Part shown: positions 6,262 to 6,631 of the stretch, piece after piece
Position numbering within the stretch: the first letter of the stretch is position 1
Layout of the letters: each line of letters begins with the position of its first letter
Assembly: GCA_913041025.1 (NCBI GenBank)
Contig: CAJWGQ010000163.1
Location: forward strand, 1 to 6,631
Length of the DNA stretch: 6,631 nucleotides
Origin: an uncultured Gammaproteobacteria bacterium
GTDB lineage: Bacteria; Pseudomonadota; Gammaproteobacteria; Pseudomonadales; Azotimanducaceae_A
Direction of reading: 5' to 3'
Translations under genes and position numbers: made by a program
The notes under the pieces: model-generated
Databases searched by the model: none
What the model was told of the DNA's origin: nothing
What the model saw: the letters and a program-made list of their open reading frames with translations, nothing else

Positions 6262-6631
6262 ATGCATCTGACCGTTATTGGTACAGGCTATGTAGGCCTT
6301 GTTACTGGCACTTGCTTTGCCGAAATGGGTAATGATGTTATCTGTATTGATATTAATGAAGACAAGTTATCGCAATTACGCGAAGGCATTGTCCCGATTT
6401 ATGAGCCCGGACTTGAGGAACTGGTAAAAGATAATTTGAGCGCGGGTCGTCTAGCCTTCTCAAGTGATCTCGCCAACGCGCTAAATAAATCAGAAGTAAC
6501 TTTCATTACCGTGGGGACCCCGCCCAAAGAAGATGGAAGTGCTGATTTAGTCCACGTGGAAGCGGTTGCAAGAAGTCTCGGTGAATGCATGGTTAATCCA
6601 ACAGTCATCGTTAATAAATCTACTGTCCCCG
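6262..6631 (+). CDS. ugd: UDP-glucose 6-dehydrogenase, N-terminal part (cut by window end)
   Basis: Cytoplasmic NAD-dependent enzyme that oxidises UDP-glucose twice to UDP-glucuronate, a precursor of capsule, exopolysaccharide or modified LPS sugars. Only the first 123 residues are present, all within the NAD-binding Rossmann domain: GTGYVG (7-12) preceded by LTVI; Asp30 at the end of the second strand (VICIDIN), expected to bind the NAD ribose; the family motif IYEPGLEEL (46-54); FITVGTPP (81-88); and KSTVP (119-123), which normally continues with VGT. The frame stays open to the edge, and the catalytic Cys and C-terminal domain lie beyond it. The start ATG is four bases after the galU stop, with AAGG and AGGTAAG inside the galU end as ribosome-binding sequence, so translation is probably coupled. 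Sequence outside the window is needed to exclude a related nucleotide-sugar dehydrogenase, but the galU neighbour favours ugd. Confidence 0.94.
   Translation, partial: MHLTVIGTGYVGLVTGTCFAEMGNDVICIDINEDKLSQLREGIVPIYEPGLEELVKDNLSAGRLAFSSDLANALNKSEVTFITVGTPPKEDGSADLVHVEAVARSLGECMVNPTVIVNKSTVP

Noticed and set aside
6399..6608. Minus-strand 69-codon ORF inside ugd
   Set aside because: It is fully antisense to the conserved Rossmann domain of UDP-glucose dehydrogenase and has no independent support.
1..6631. Mobile element, CRISPR array, tRNA or rRNA
   Set aside because: No transposase or integrase motif, regularly spaced repeats or recognisable RNA gene was seen on either strand.

Overview
The window looks like chromosomal DNA of a gammaproteobacterium, perhaps a marine or otherwise oligotrophic one. 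The main evidence is the GalU protein. Its start (LFPAAGYGTRFLPATKAMPK) and its LADD and FDCG motifs are, from memory, very close to the Pseudomonas-type enzyme. A large Oar-like TonB-dependent receptor and a Tat-exported PhoX-like protein fit an aquatic Gram-negative lifestyle. Base composition is moderate and looks similar across the genes by eye, so there is no obvious sign of recent transfer. The lineage call is inference.

Layout: (1) Positions 1-464 hold no convincing gene. There is one small minus-strand ORF with a signal-peptide-like start, plus broken plus-strand reading frames that might be a decayed gene. (2) Positions 465-1859 on the minus strand encode a 464-residue Tat-exported protein of the PhoX/DUF839 family. 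(3) Positions 1860-2114 are a divergent intergenic region rich in small repeats. It holds a Pho-box-like site pointing toward the receptor gene. (4) Positions 2115-5363 on the plus strand encode a 1082-residue Oar-like TonB-dependent outer-membrane receptor, closed by a strong intrinsic terminator at 5377-5405. (5) galU starts at 5427, only 21 bases after that terminator. It is followed after 4 bases by the start of a UDP-glucose 6-dehydrogenase gene that runs off the window end.

Two functional modules are visible. The galU-ugd pair makes UDP-glucose and oxidises it to UDP-glucuronate, a precursor for surface polysaccharide. The divergent phoX-like/receptor pair suggests, but does not prove, a phosphorus-acquisition unit: the receptor would import an organic ligand across the outer membrane and the PhoX-like protein would release phosphate in the periplasm. 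The Pho-box-like site supports this modestly. The most interesting parts of the window are this shared regulatory region and the unusual placement of a strong terminator immediately before galU. I saw no mobile element, CRISPR array, tRNA or rRNA.
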